A DNA stretch of 64,000 nucleotides from Oscillospiraceae bacterium (GCA_902802045.1 CADCKQ010000001.1:186001-250000); one strand, 5' to 3'; numbered from the stretch's first letter, positions 18,730-27,699 are shown. Program-made: numbers and translations. Notes: generated from the sequence alone by a model not told the origin.

Positions 18730-19554
18730 TCAGAACGGATTCCAGTATCTGCTTCCGTTATAGGCTGTATAGGCCAAGGAAACAGCTGCCATAAGTATAC
18801 CGAGCGCTATAGCGGCTATGTCTCCTGCCCGGAACGGCCGGGACATATACCAGGTGCGCTTTCTGTTCTTGCCGAAACCCCGAAGCTCCATAGCGTTGGC
18901 AACGGTGTCTATTCTCTCCATGCTCGACATAATAAGCGGAATTAGAATTGCGGACATCGCTCTGAGTCTTTTACCGAGGCTCTCTTTTTTTGACATCTCA
19001 ATACCCCTTGCCTGCTGGGCAAGAGAAATATCATGATACTCGGATATAGTGTCGGGTATATAGCGCAAAGCCAGAGCCACACTGTAAGACACCTTGTAGC
19101 TGACTCCGAGTTTATTCAGGGACGCAGCGAACTCGCTCGGGTTTGTTGTCGCGACGAACAGAATGATCACAGGTACCGTTGAAGTATATTTTAAGATTAC
19201 ATTCAGATGGTAAAGTCCCTGCTCGAGAGTCAGATTATACCTTCCGGCAATATGAAGAATCTCATGTCTCGAAGAATAGAGTTCCACTCCATGCTCCGGG
19301 GAAAACAGATATATAAGTACATTGTTCAGAAAAAGAAAAACCAGTGTAAAAAGCAGCAGCACTCTGACCTCCTTAAGTTTTATCTTTGAAAGCTTAAAAG
19401 CAAGCAGAGCTAAAACTGTAAGAAGTATCAGATAGGGCGTGCAGAAAGTCATCATTGCGGCGACAGACCACAATATCATGCAGGCGCATTTTGAGGCACC
19501 TGTAAGAGCGTGGACCGGCGAGTCTTTGTCGATATAATTGAACACATTTGTCAT
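18730..19554 (-). CDS. ecfT: ECF transporter T component
   Basis: A 274-residue membrane protein with about five helices and the CbiQ/EcfT cytoplasmic coupling region, whose paired Ala-Arg-Gly motifs contact the ATPases (here LAQQARGIEM and NAMELRGFGKNRKRT). EcfT transmits ATP hydrolysis to the substrate-binding S component. The ATG shares one base with the stop of the fused ATPase gene (TGATG), so the two are coupled. Confidence 0.9.
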   Translation of the reverse strand: MTNVFNYIDKDSPVHALTGASKCACMILWSVAAMMTFCTPYLILLTVLALLAFKLSKIKLKEVRVLLLFTLVFLFLNNVLIYLFSPEHGVELYSSRHEILHIAGRYNLTLEQGLYHLNVILKYTSTVPVIILFVATTNPSEFAASLNKLGVSYKVSYSVALALRYIPDTISEYHDISLAQQARGIEMSKKESLGKRLRAMSAILIPLIMSSMERIDTVANAMELRGFGKNRKRTWYMSRPFRAGDIAAIALGILMAAVSLAYTAYNGSRYWNPF

Positions 19555-21275
19555 CAGCTTCTCACCGCCCTGTCAAAGTCGATAAACCGCTGAACAAACG
19601 CACGCGGCGTCTCAATTCCGCACATCAGCGCGAGCCGGAAAAGAGATGTCTCCTTGAGGCTTGCTTTTTCAACAAGCTCCGGATCAGTCAGAATATTTGC
19701 GCCGGTATCATCTCCGACTATCTTCCCGTCGCAAAAGACTATTGAGCGAGTCGCGTACTCAAGCATCAGGTGCATATCGTGAGTAATCATTATGATTGTA
19801 AGCCCGTCTGCATTGAGCTGTCTTAAAAATTCCATTATTTCGGTGTAATGTCTGAAATCCTGCCCGGCTGTAGGTTCGTCGAGAATGAGCACTTCAGGGT
19901 CCAGAACCAGTATGGAAGCTATTGTGACCCTTTTCTTCTGCCCGAAGCTCAAAGCGGAGACCGGCCAGTTGCGGAATGGATAGAGCCCGCATATCTTTAG
20001 CGCTTTTTCTACTTTTGCCTGTATTTCATCTTCACTTGTCTTGCGTGAACGCAGACCCATTGCGACTTCGTCGAAGATCATTGTCTGTGATATCATCTGA
20101 TTGGGATTCTGCATCACATATCCTATATGGTCTGCGCGCTCCTTTATGCTCAGCTTTGCAAGATCTGATTCTCCGGCTTTCCCGAACAGTGTAATTGTCC
20201 CGTTTTGAGGAGTTTCAAAACCGCAGATGAGCTTTGCAAATGTTGATTTGCCTGCTCCGTTTCTGCCTGCGATCGCGATCAAAGTGCCTTTTCCTATCTC
20301 TGTGCTGATATTGTCCGCCGCTTTTACTCCGTTCGGATATTCAAATTCAAGCCCTCTGACGGAAAGGATCGGCCCTTCGGCTTTTTTCTGCTCTGCTTCC
20401 GGAGTATGCTCAAACCATTCCCTGACTTTTTCCGTTTCCTCAGGCGCAAGCGCAAGCGAATTTATGCTGTGCGGCATTATCTCCGGTCTTATTCCGACAC
20501 CTGCATATTTTAAGGCGGTGACATAGAGAGGCTCCCTGACGCCCGCCTGCCGGAGAAGATCCGTGGAGAGAAGTGTATCCGGATCAAGGTCCGCAATTAT
20601 TCTCCCTTCCTGCATCAGTATTATTCTGTCCACATCACGCCATAAAACGTCTTCAAGACGGTGCTCAATGATAACGACCGCCGCTCCGGTCTCTTTTTTT
20701 ATCTCGTCTATAAGTTCTATCGCCTGTTTGCCCGTTGCGGGGTCCAGGTTTGCAAGGGGCTCGTCAAAGAGATACAGCTCTACATTGTCAACCATTATTC
20801 CGCCGATCGACACGCGCTGTTTCTGCCCGCCGGAAAGTTCTCCGGGTGCATGTGTTAGCCTTTCGGATACGCCGACAGTTTTAGCGACCCTCTCTGTTCT
20901 TTCATGAAGCTCCGGAGTCTCTATGCAGTCATTTTCCAGAGCAAAAGCGATATCTTCCGCCGCAGTCATACCGACGAACTGGGCATCGCTGTCCTGGAGC
21001 ACGGTCCCGACTATCTTCGAGAGTTCGAATATGCTCATGTCCCCGGTCTCTTTGCCCTTGATTTTCAGAGATCCCGTTGTCTCTCCTTTAAACGAAAAGG
21101 GAATAAGGCCGTTCAAGCAGGAGCCTATTGTTGATTTCCCGCAGCCTGAAGGTCCCGCTATCAGGATTTTTTCTCCTTTGCGTATTTTGAGGCTGATGTC
21201 ATACAGAGTCGGCTCAGCCTGCGCGTTGTATTTAAAGCCGAAATGATTGAATTCAACAAGAAATCCTTCTTCCAA
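19554..21275 (-). CDS. ecfA: ECF transporter fused ATPase (A-A')
   Basis: A 573-residue protein joining two ABC ATPase domains that are separate (EcfA1, EcfA2) in many bacteria. Domain 1 has Walker A GPSGCGKS at 41-48, LSGGQ at 147-151 and LFDEPLANLDP. Domain 2 has Walker A GRNGAGKS at 337-344, LSFGQ and LILDEPTAGQD. It energises vitamin or precursor uptake with EcfT and the S component. The likely start is TTG at 21273-21275 with GGGAG 8 bases upstream. A hairpin separates it from the S-component gene. Confidence 0.92.
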   Translation of the reverse strand: MEEGFLVEFNHFGFKYNAQAEPTLYDISLKIRKGEKILIAGPSGCGKSTIGSCLNGLIPFSFKGETTGSLKIKGKETGDMSIFELSKIVGTVLQDSDAQFVGMTAAEDIAFALENDCIETPELHERTERVAKTVGVSERLTHAPGELSGGQKQRVSIGGIMVDNVELYLFDEPLANLDPATGKQAIELIDEIKKETGAAVVIIEHRLEDVLWRDVDRIILMQEGRIIADLDPDTLLSTDLLRQAGVREPLYVTALKYAGVGIRPEIMPHSINSLALAPEETEKVREWFEHTPEAEQKKAEGPILSVRGLEFEYPNGVKAADNISTEIGKGTLIAIAGRNGAGKSTFAKLICGFETPQNGTITLFGKAGESDLAKLSIKERADHIGYVMQNPNQMISQTMIFDEVAMGLRSRKTSEDEIQAKVEKALKICGLYPFRNWPVSALSFGQKKRVTIASILVLDPEVLILDEPTAGQDFRHYTEIMEFLRQLNADGLTIIMITHDMHLMLEYATRSIVFCDGKIVGDDTGANILTDPELVEKASLKETSLFRLALMCGIETPRAFVQRFIDFDRAVRS

Positions 21276-21307
21276 TGCTTATCTCCCGATATACGGTATA
21301 ATCAAAA

Positions 21308-21330
21308 CGGGCTCTCATTTAAGGGAGCCC
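21308..21330 (-). terminator. Partial terminator between S component and ecfA
   Basis: GGGCTCCC pairs with GAGAGCCC on the minus strand, followed by GTTTTGATT. The T-tract is short, so it may be an attenuator that lowers ecfAT relative to the S component. Confidence 0.45.
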
Positions 21331-21342
21331 GGCTGTTTATTC

Positions 21343-21897
21343 TTACTGTTCTTTCTTGAGCGAGTCTTTCTTGGGCTTCGCCTTGGCATAAGCAAAGCAG
21401 AGAAGTGAACCGATTATTGCTGTCGTAACAATATTGACAGCAGCTGCGACTGTTCCCTGCAGGAACACTTTGTTTACCGGTTCGGCATAAATCAGAATGT
21501 CAAGTACCGGTGCTACAACGATCCAGGAAACAATGTGCGCAATCGCCTGGGCGACGTTAAAACGAATAAGCTCCTTCTTTCCGAACTCGCCGTCGTCGAG
21601 ATCTATCTTCTTCGCTGCGATCCCGGTCAGAAGTCCGAATACTCCGGAAGCTATGACCCAGCTCCACCATACGCCCCAGCCGGCAGAGAGGTCCGTCAGC
21701 CAGTGACCTATAAAGCCGATAAGGAGTCCCGCGAGAGGTCCGAAGACTGCAGCCATGAAGGCAAGAAGTCCGTACTGAGTGCAGATATTGGTGTTGGGAA
21801 CGGGTGAAGGGACGGAGACGAAACGCGCCAGGACAAAGAACAGGGCAGCGCCGATACCGATCGCGACTATGGTACGTACCGAAAATCCTTTTTTCAT
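21343..21897 (-). CDS. ECF transporter S component (UPF0397 type)
   Basis: A 184-residue integral membrane protein with about five or six helices. The N-terminus VRTIVAIGIGAALFFVLARF and the segments PSPVPNTNI, GPLAGLLIGFIGHWLTDL and GVWWSWVIASGVFGLLTG are characteristic of UPF0397 substrate-binding S components. ATG 21895-21897 was chosen because GGAGG lies 5 bases upstream; the longer reading would start at a TTG overlapping that site. A SAM-I riboswitch directly upstream points to a substrate linked to methionine or sulfur metabolism, which is inference. The ecfA and ecfT genes follow. Confidence 0.85.
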   Translation of the reverse strand: MKKGFSVRTIVAIGIGAALFFVLARFVSVPSPVPNTNICTQYGLLAFMAAVFGPLAGLLIGFIGHWLTDLSAGWGVWWSWVIASGVFGLLTGIAAKKIDLDDGEFGKKELIRFNVAQAIAHIVSWIVVAPVLDILIYAEPVNKVFLQGTVAAAVNIVTTAIIGSLLCFAYAKAKPKKDSLKKEQ

Positions 21898-21984
21898 AAG
21901 ATCCTCCAAAAATAATCTCTTTTTATTTTAACATACCTCAAGTATGGAAAAATACAGCTTGGTGTTTTCTGTATATTATTCAAA

Positions 21985-22013
21985 AGAAAAGACCTGCCGT
22001 ATGACAGGTCTTT
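21985..22013 (-). terminator. Riboswitch expression-platform terminator
   Basis: On the minus strand AAAGACCTGTCATACGGCAG continues into GTCTTTTCTTTT: a strong stem followed by T-runs, placed directly after the SAM-I aptamer and before the S-component gene. SAM binding would favour this hairpin and stop transcription. Confidence 0.8.
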
Positions 22014-22120
22014 GAAGCAATATCCGACCCATCGGTCAAGCTTTCGCACCTTATCGGTTTTTCCCGGCAGGTTGCGGAGGGGTCATTGAGCTTGTCTCTC
22101 ACCCTCTCTTCATGGTGAAA
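22013..22120 (-). promoter_or_regulatory. SAM-I (S-box) riboswitch
   Basis: On the minus strand the aptamer runs TGAAG (P1), AGAGGGTGAGAGACAAGCTC, ATGACCCCTC, CGCAACC, AAGGTGCGAA, GCTTGACC, then CTTCA closing P1. P2 pairs GAGGG with CCCTC and holds the GA-type kink-turn. The P2 loop CAAGC is complementary to GCTTG in the P3-P4 joint, which is the SAM-I pseudoknot. CGCAACC and AAGGTGC match the conserved core. A terminator follows. It should repress the ECF operon when S-adenosylmethionine is high. Confidence 0.85.
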
Positions 22121-22170
22121 AAAGTCTAACACACGGACATATCAAATGCAAGTTATTTATTCCGTCAGCC

Positions 22171-23634
22171 TCAATTATCTGCGCGGTTATAGCCGTTTTT
22201 CATGTGCTCGCTTGATATCTTCAGCACCTTGTTGAGGCAGTCTGTTGTCTTTTCCTTTGCCATACGGCAGATCTCGTCATTGGCCTTGGCTGCCAGAGAC
22301 AGATCACCGCTCTCGGAGATCTTCTTATCATATTCTGCAACAATACTCCTTCCTCCGACTGCAACGGCATACTGATATCTCTCTACCTCCTGCACTGCAG
22401 AACCGTAAACAGGATCTGCAAGTGCTCCTATAAGTCTGCTTGCCCAATAAAGGTCTTCAGTCGACGCATCCGGAGTCACCTTGCTGACATATTCCGGCAT
22501 CCCGGGGACATTGGTATAGAGAGGGATCATGGCGCTGAATGTCGTGGAACCGAAGGTAAGCCACTCAAGTCCCTTTATCTCATCAGGAACCCCGCTTCTT
22601 ATCTGGCAGATCGCCGTGACCCCCGTACGGTTAATGCCGATCGGGCGATATATCCCGCGTTTGCCGGTATCACGGTTGAGATACGGGTCATAGTCTGTCC
22701 CCTCAAAATGCGAGGAGAGCATATATTTTATATCCTCAACGGTTATTTTCCGGTCCGGTTTTATCGCCCATGGGATGTTGTCGCTCTCAGGACCAAAATC
22801 TGCATTTTCTCCGTCCCACTTATAAGAATAAGGTGCCAGGTATCTGCCCATGAACCAGGCGCGCGGAGTGTTGTATATATGGTCCATATCGGTCCTGGAA
22901 CCGAAGATATCTCTTGGATTGCAGGCGCCGTTATTGTTAAGATTAAGATCGTTGTCCGAAATAAAATCCCTTAAGTCATCACTGCACATGCAGTTTTCCA
23001 TTTTACCGAGCGCATCGTCAATATCGAACCGGTCCGTTCCGAACTGATTTGGATTAATAACGCACATATCATCGGGGATCCTGCTTGCAATCCAATGGTG
23101 GCCTCCTATGGTCTCCAGCCACCAGACCTCATCTTCATCATTAAATGCTATACCGTTGGACTCATAGGTGCCGTATTTTTCAAGCAATTGGCCCAGCCTT
23201 ATAACCCCCTCACGCGCCGTGCGTATATAAGGCAGTACAAGCACGACCATGTCCTCTTCCCCTATACCTCCGGGAATATCCTTCTCTCCTCTTTTTTCTG
23301 CCTTTCTGTATTCGACCAGAGGGTCTGCTGCAAGGACCCTCGGATTTGAAGTTACTGTTTCAGTTGCCGTCATTCCGACATTGGCTGCATTTATTCCGGT
23401 TGCTGCCCAGATCCCGTTTTTCGGATCTACGCTCGGGCAGGCGGTATAACGCAGCGGGTTTTCCGGAAGCTCTATTTCCAGATGTGAAATAACGCTTTTA
23501 TACTTCTTCTTCTGATCTTTCGGCTCTACGACGATCATTTTCTTTACGTCAAAATGCCCGTCATCCGTGCGGGATATAAGTGTCGAATTGTCGTTTGTAG
23601 CTTTCTTTCCGGCGAGTATTGTTGTACAGGACAT
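22171..23634 (-). CDS. C69 family dipeptidase
   Basis: A 487-residue N-terminal-nucleophile hydrolase of the PepD/C69 family, which cleaves dipeptides. The N-terminus MSCTTILAGKKAT places the probable nucleophile Cys at position 3. Downstream are the family segments TGINAANVGMTATET and GIAFNDEDEVWWLETIGGHHW. There is no signal peptide, so it is likely cytoplasmic. It lies upstream of the ECF riboswitch on the same strand but that region separates it from the ECF genes, so it is probably a single-gene unit. Confidence 0.9.
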   Translation of the reverse strand: MSCTTILAGKKATNDNSTLISRTDDGHFDVKKMIVVEPKDQKKKYKSVISHLEIELPENPLRYTACPSVDPKNGIWAATGINAANVGMTATETVTSNPRVLAADPLVEYRKAEKRGEKDIPGGIGEEDMVVLVLPYIRTAREGVIRLGQLLEKYGTYESNGIAFNDEDEVWWLETIGGHHWIASRIPDDMCVINPNQFGTDRFDIDDALGKMENCMCSDDLRDFISDNDLNLNNNGACNPRDIFGSRTDMDHIYNTPRAWFMGRYLAPYSYKWDGENADFGPESDNIPWAIKPDRKITVEDIKYMLSSHFEGTDYDPYLNRDTGKRGIYRPIGINRTGVTAICQIRSGVPDEIKGLEWLTFGSTTFSAMIPLYTNVPGMPEYVSKVTPDASTEDLYWASRLIGALADPVYGSAVQEVERYQYAVAVGGRSIVAEYDKKISESGDLSLAAKANDEICRMAKEKTTDCLNKVLKISSEHMKNGYNRADN

Positions 23635-23800
23635 CTCATTTCTCCTTTATAAAAATCGTTTAAGTATAACGCATACGGTACTTTTTTTCAATTTAATATC
23701 CCTGTAACATTTTTTCTCTTAATTATGAAACATCTTTAATGTATTTTTATAATTGCAAAAGCAAGTGCGAGAAATCTTTTTCATTTTGTCCTCACTATAT

Positions 23801-23835
23801 AAAGAAAACGGAGCCTGGATGCTCCGTTTTTCTTT
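23801..23835. terminator. Terminator after the DUF3592-like gene
   Basis: AAAGAAAACGGAGC pairs with GCTCCGTTTTTCTTT around CTGGAT. It can work in both directions and lies 28 bases after the stop of the minus-strand gene ending at 23863. Confidence 0.75.
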
Positions 23836-23862
23836 ATTTTCCAGGGAATATCTCCGCACAGG

Positions 23863-24303
23863 CTATTTAATAACTATCATCAGGATACCCGCTGCGACCA
23901 TAATGACGGCAATCAAGAGAAATCTTCCATGGATGCTGCTGCCGCCCGTTTCAGGCCCGACTATCCTGCAGCTTTTAATCTCCCGCGGGTCGTAATAGAC
24001 AGTAACTGGAGTCCCGGCAGGGTATTTTTTGTCAAAATCAAATGCTGTTGCTTTAAAGCCCTCAGCAAATCTTGTCTCCGTATGTATTCTCTTTTTCCCT
24101 GCAGTATATGAGACCTTGTAATGTATTTCAGAATTTGTCTTTTTGCCCGTTGCTTTTATTCCTTCAAGCGTCCCGGCTGTCTGTGTGCTGAGTACGGATC
24201 TGTTTCTCCGTGCCAGCAATACGGTCGGCAGAACGGTTAAAAACATGACTGCACCCGCTATCAGTATAATTATTCCAAGTATCAAAACACTATTTGTTCC
24301 CAT
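23863..24303 (-). CDS. DUF3592-like membrane protein
   Basis: A 146-residue protein with an N-terminal hydrophobic helix (about 7-30), a central soluble part of about 90 residues and a C-terminal helix (about 125-145). The soluble part contains the beta-rich pattern ending KKYPAGTPVTVYYDPREI, which matches DUF3592-type domains. Function is unknown. GGAGGATAAG precedes the ATG. It stands alone between a dipeptidase and a divergent radical SAM gene. Confidence 0.75.
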   Translation of the reverse strand: MGTNSVLILGIIILIAGAVMFLTVLPTVLLARRNRSVLSTQTAGTLEGIKATGKKTNSEIHYKVSYTAGKKRIHTETRFAEGFKATAFDFDKKYPAGTPVTVYYDPREIKSCRIVGPETGGSSIHGRFLLIAVIMVAAGILMIVIK

Positions 24304-24480
24304 AAATCTTATCCTCCGTTCATATCTGGGATTTTATCATAAAAGATCCGATAATAAAATCCTTTATTGCCCCGGATTCTTGTCTGTCCGCGCAAAATGC
24401 TGAGAAAAGCTTGGAAAATCCGGAATTTGCGTATATTATTGGAAGTATGATCTGCCGTATCAATACCGGAGGCCAGTATT

Positions 24481-25383
24481 TTGACAAGATATTTCCTGTC
24501 CGATTATCTCAAGGATACTTTCGGAACAAAAGTATATAAGCTCTCGCTCCAGAGCGGCTGTACCTGTCCCAACAGGGACGGTACTCTGGGTCTCGGCGGC
24601 TGCAGTTTCTGCTCGGAGGGCGGTTCCGGTGACTTTGCCTCTCCGCTTCTGCCTGTAAGAGACCAGATAGAAGCAGCAAAAAAGCTTGTTGATGCCAAAT
24701 TTCCGCGCAGAATATCTGAAAGTGACAGGAAATATATAGCCTATTTTCAATCTTTTACCAATACATACGGCGATACCGAAAAGCTTTGCGCTCTTTATGA
24801 AGAAGCCCTCTCGTTTCCGGAAATTGCAGCATTATCGGTCGCCACCAGGCCGGACTGCTTATCGGATGAAATACTCTTTAGACTCTCTGAGATGAACAGG
24901 ACAAAACCGGTCTGGATCGAACTCGGACTGCAGACATCCGATGACAAGACTGCTGAAAGGATTAACAGATGCTATAAGACAGAAGTTTTTGGAGAATGCT
25001 GGAACAGGCTGAAATCCGCGGGACTTGAAGGTATAGTACATATTATTCTCGGCCTGCCGGGTGAATCCGAACCGGAAATGCTCGAAACAGCAGGCTATCT
25101 TGCCCGGCTCGACCCGCCTCCGGACGGAATCAAAATATCCAATCTTCAGATCCTTAAAGGTACAAAGCTCGGAGAAGAATACCTGAAGAAACCCTTTAAT
25201 CTGCTGTCTCTGGACGAATACGCGGAGCTTGTCTGCAAGTGCCTCGATATCCTGCCTGAGACGACGGTCATACACCGGATAACCGGAGACCCTCCGAAAA
25301 AGATCCTGATCGCGCCCGCTTGGTGCGCGGACAAGAAAACCGTGATCAATACCCTGAACAAAAAACTCAACCGCTTCGGCTGA
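24481..25383 (+). CDS. Radical SAM protein, YhcC/TIGR01212 type
   Basis: A 300-residue radical SAM enzyme. CTCPNRDGTLGLGGCSFC near residue 27 supplies the cluster Cys residues in the spacing typical of the YhcC/TIGR01212 family. ELGLQT and HIILGLPGE are further family segments. The translation start is a TTG at 24481 with a GGAGG site 7 bases upstream; no ATG fits. The molecular role of the family is not settled, with RNA modification proposed for relatives. A strong terminator lies 147 bases after the stop. Confidence 0.88.
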   Translation: MTRYFLSDYLKDTFGTKVYKLSLQSGCTCPNRDGTLGLGGCSFCSEGGSGDFASPLLPVRDQIEAAKKLVDAKFPRRISESDRKYIAYFQSFTNTYGDTEKLCALYEEALSFPEIAALSVATRPDCLSDEILFRLSEMNRTKPVWIELGLQTSDDKTAERINRCYKTEVFGECWNRLKSAGLEGIVHIILGLPGESEPEMLETAGYLARLDPPPDGIKISNLQILKGTKLGEEYLKKPFNLLSLDEYAELVCKCLDILPETTVIHRITGDPPKKILIAPAWCADKKTVINTLNKKLNRFG

Positions 25384-25465
25384 TGCCTGAGCGGTTAATC
25401 ATCGGAATAGTGAACGATCTGACTGTATAAGGCATGTGATTACGGAAAAAGAATGACCTGTCTTT

Positions 25466-25768
25466 GATGACAGCTCGATAATCATGCTGTCACCGCTCAA
25501 AGCATTGTAAACACTGGATTGATGACAGGGTGACAGCAGAATCGCTGCTGTCACCTTTTTTATCATATTATTATCTGATGACAGCTTGGGGTATATCACG
25601 TTTCAGCTGTCACCTGTCACCGGCCTTTGTAGCCCAACGGATTGACGGATGACAGCTGCTTTTTTGTGCTGTCACCCCTGTCCAAGCTGTCATATTTGTT
25701 GTCCGAAAAAGCATATCACTTCATGACAGGACGAAGTGTCATGACAGGAAAACAAAGCACCTGTCATG
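25466..25768. repeat. Cluster of TGACAG / CTGTCA palindromic repeats
   Basis: Six copies of (G/C)ATGACAG begin at 25466, 25521, 25577, 25648, 25722 and 25740, plus a TGACAG at 25531. They are interleaved with CTGTCA copies near 25487, 25548, 25607, 25614, 25669, 25687 and 25761. Most pair as TGACAGC...GCTGTCACC across 15-20 bases, giving a row of hairpins. Start-to-start distances are 55, 56, 71 and 74 bases before a final short one. Sequences between the arms are not conserved. Confidence 0.75.
25530..25561 (+). terminator. Terminator within the palindrome cluster
   Basis: GGTGACAGCAG pairs perfectly with CTGCTGTCACC around a 5-base loop and is followed by TTTTTT. It most likely ends the radical SAM transcript. 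Confidence 0.75.
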
Positions 25769-25828
25769 CCTGTTTTAAGCGCTAACAATATAATGCTTTC
25801 CATATCTCCCTTCGACGGGCTCTGTCTG

Positions 25829-26878
25829 TTATTCTATCCTGAAAAGCTTCTTTCCGGGAACGCCCGCGCGGTAGGCATCGACTGCTTTTTCGAAATCGTG
25901 CAGTGCATAGGTCCCGCCGATGATAACTGACGCGTCAAAGTAAGGAGAACGCATGACTTTCGCGAAATTGTCCCAGGTCTCCCAGATCCTTCTTCCACAG
26001 ACTCCGGTTATCTCCACCTCCCGGTAATATACGTCATTTGTCAGATCCAGACCCACTTCACCACTCGGGAATCCGACTCCCACAAGTCTTCCGCCGTTTT
26101 TCAGTGCTTTTATTCCATTTACGATTGCAGGCGGCGCTCCCGTAACGTCTATGGCTGCATCAACTCCGAGTCCTCCGGTCAAGTCTCTGCAGAATGAGAT
26201 AATATCCGTTTCCGAGCTGTTTACCGTTATATCTGCCCCCATCTTCTCTGCATCCTTCAGGCGCTCCGGAAGGATATCACAGGCAATGACTTTCTCTGCT
26301 CCGAAGGTCTTAGCACCTGCTATAACTGTCAGCCCTATCGCTCCGCATCCGCTGACAAGCACGTTTTTCCCTTCGACCTCCGCTTTCTCGACTCCGCGGA
26401 TCCCCGATCCCATCGGCTCGAAAAGGCAGCCCACATCGTCAGAGATATCGTCGGTAAGTTTATATGTGATCTTTTCCGGAGCTGCGACATATTCGGCAAA
26501 TGCCCCGTCTCTTCCGACGCCGAACAGAGACATATTCATACACATGTTGGATTTACCGCTTAAGCACATCGGGCATTTTCCGCAGGGTATATGCGACTCG
26601 AAAGCGACTCTGTCCCCCGGTTTTCTGTCTTTCACGTTTTTACCGGCAAGCACTACCTCTCCGCATGCCTCATGTCCCATTATTACAGGCGGCTTTACCC
26701 AGATCCGGGACCATTTGTCCCAGTCGATTATGTGGATATCCGTACCGCACAAAGCCGCTCTGTTTACTTTTACCAGAACCTCATCATCTTTCGGCTCGGG
26801 AATGGGGAGATCGTCATGCCAGACCGGAGCACACGTTCCCTTCTGTTCTTTTTTCAGACCGAACATCGTATCAGACAT
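25829..26878 (-). CDS. Zinc-dependent dehydrogenase, threonine 3-dehydrogenase-like
   Basis: A 349-residue medium-chain dehydrogenase. AALCGTDIHIIDWDKW holds the catalytic zinc Cys in the context typical of L-threonine 3-dehydrogenase; GHEACGEVV carries the zinc His. The structural-zinc loop (CGKCPMCLSGKSNMC) and the NAD motif SGCGAIGLTVI follow. ATG 26876-26878 was chosen since AGAGG lies 7 bases upstream; the ATG two codons earlier is too close to that site. Relatives also oxidise sorbitol or butanediol, so the substrate is tentative. The membrane-protein gene upstream may be co-transcribed (15-base gap). Confidence 0.85.
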   Translation of the reverse strand: MSDTMFGLKKEQKGTCAPVWHDDLPIPEPKDDEVLVKVNRAALCGTDIHIIDWDKWSRIWVKPPVIMGHEACGEVVLAGKNVKDRKPGDRVAFESHIPCGKCPMCLSGKSNMCMNMSLFGVGRDGAFAEYVAAPEKITYKLTDDISDDVGCLFEPMGSGIRGVEKAEVEGKNVLVSGCGAIGLTVIAGAKTFGAEKVIACDILPERLKDAEKMGADITVNSSETDIISFCRDLTGGLGVDAAIDVTGAPPAIVNGIKALKNGGRLVGVGFPSGEVGLDLTNDVYYREVEITGVCGRRIWETWDNFAKVMRSPYFDASVIIGGTYALHDFEKAVDAYRAGVPGKKLFRIE

Positions 26879-26893
26879 AATCATGCCTCTTTC

Positions 26894-27607
26894 TCATCTT
26901 TTTCTGCCGTATGCCATATAACTCGCGGGAAACGGAAATATCAGGAGCGCGACTGCAATTATTATCGGAACCGCCGGGATATCCTGCATAAGCATTGCAC
27001 TGTAAATAAGAATCAGACCCGAAACCATGAAACAGATGCCTGCCAGGTCGTTTGTGCCTTTTCTTGCCGTCTCGCTGCGGGACATGTATTTGAAATTAAA
27101 TGACAGCGCTGCATCTTTTTTGCAGTCAAACAGATATCCGCCTGCGTAAATCAATATTATCCCTGTAATGCAAGCTGTTTTAAAACCTCCCGGCATGCTT
27201 TGGCCCGCGACTCTCGGCATGGCCCAAACACAGAAGAGAAATCCAATGACAGGAATTATCCATCGGCCAAGCAGCCTTACGGGTGCAGGAGGGAGCTTGG
27301 ATAAGCGCTGATGTATATAAAGCTGCACATGACAAATGGCATTCAAAACAAAGAAAAGCCCCGGTATCATATAAATAAATGCCCATCTGGGCAGCGAGTC
27401 GTCATTTCCCGCAAGATCCGTAAGCCCTGTCGTTATGATCTCCGGAATGCCGCTTTTAAGCCTGAGTCCCAAGAATATCGGAGCAGCTGAAATCAGCGAG
27501 GTAACAACAAAAAGAATAATTGCCTTTTCTTTCGACACATGTTTTCCGAAGAAGGACGCTGCCCTGATCTCATCGCTTCGGGAAAGAGCATTTTTCCTGT
27601 TGCTCAT
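26894..27607 (-). CDS. Multi-pass membrane protein, DUF1648/SdpI-like
   Basis: A 237-residue protein with about six hydrophobic helices and a charged N-terminus. The arrangement, with a first helix followed by a loop containing LPRWAF and a second helix pair, resembles DUF1648/SdpI-type membrane proteins, but the match is loose. ATG 27605-27607 is favoured: the GTG two codons upstream overlaps the GGCAGG ribosome site. It lies directly upstream of the threonine-dehydrogenase-like gene. Function unknown. Confidence 0.65.
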   Translation of the reverse strand: MSNRKNALSRSDEIRAASFFGKHVSKEKAIILFVVTSLISAAPIFLGLRLKSGIPEIITTGLTDLAGNDDSLPRWAFIYMIPGLFFVLNAICHVQLYIHQRLSKLPPAPVRLLGRWIIPVIGFLFCVWAMPRVAGQSMPGGFKTACITGIILIYAGGYLFDCKKDAALSFNFKYMSRSETARKGTNDLAGICFMVSGLILIYSAMLMQDIPAVPIIIAVALLIFPFPASYMAYGRKR

Positions 27608-27672
27608 ACGCACCTGCCTTTTTTAGGATTTTTATAAATTATAGCAATTAATTTCAGGCTTGTAAACAAACA

Positions 27673-27699
27673 GAGCCTGCAGAAAGGATCTGCAGGCTC
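27673..27699 (-). terminator. Terminator of the 2-oxoacid dehydrogenase operon
   Basis: GAGCCTGCAG pairs with CTGCAGGCTC; on the minus strand TGTTTGTTTAC follows. It lies just after the E3 gene stop. Confidence 0.65.

Larger units (their letters stand above)
25384..25828. other. 445-base gene-free region with palindrome cluster
   Basis: No ORF with a ribosome site is found here. It lies between the convergent radical SAM gene and the threonine-dehydrogenase-like gene. The first 80 bases look ordinary; from 25466 on it is dominated by TGACAG/CTGTCA copies, one of which forms the likely terminator at 25530. Confidence 0.7.

Noticed and set aside
25399-25599. Minus-strand 66-codon frame inside the palindrome block
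   Set aside because: No ribosome site, and its sequence is a by-product of the palindromic repeats.
25466-25768. CRISPR array
   Set aside because: The repeated word is only six to nine bases, unit spacing is uneven, no constant repeat of 25-40 bases exists and no cas genes are nearby.
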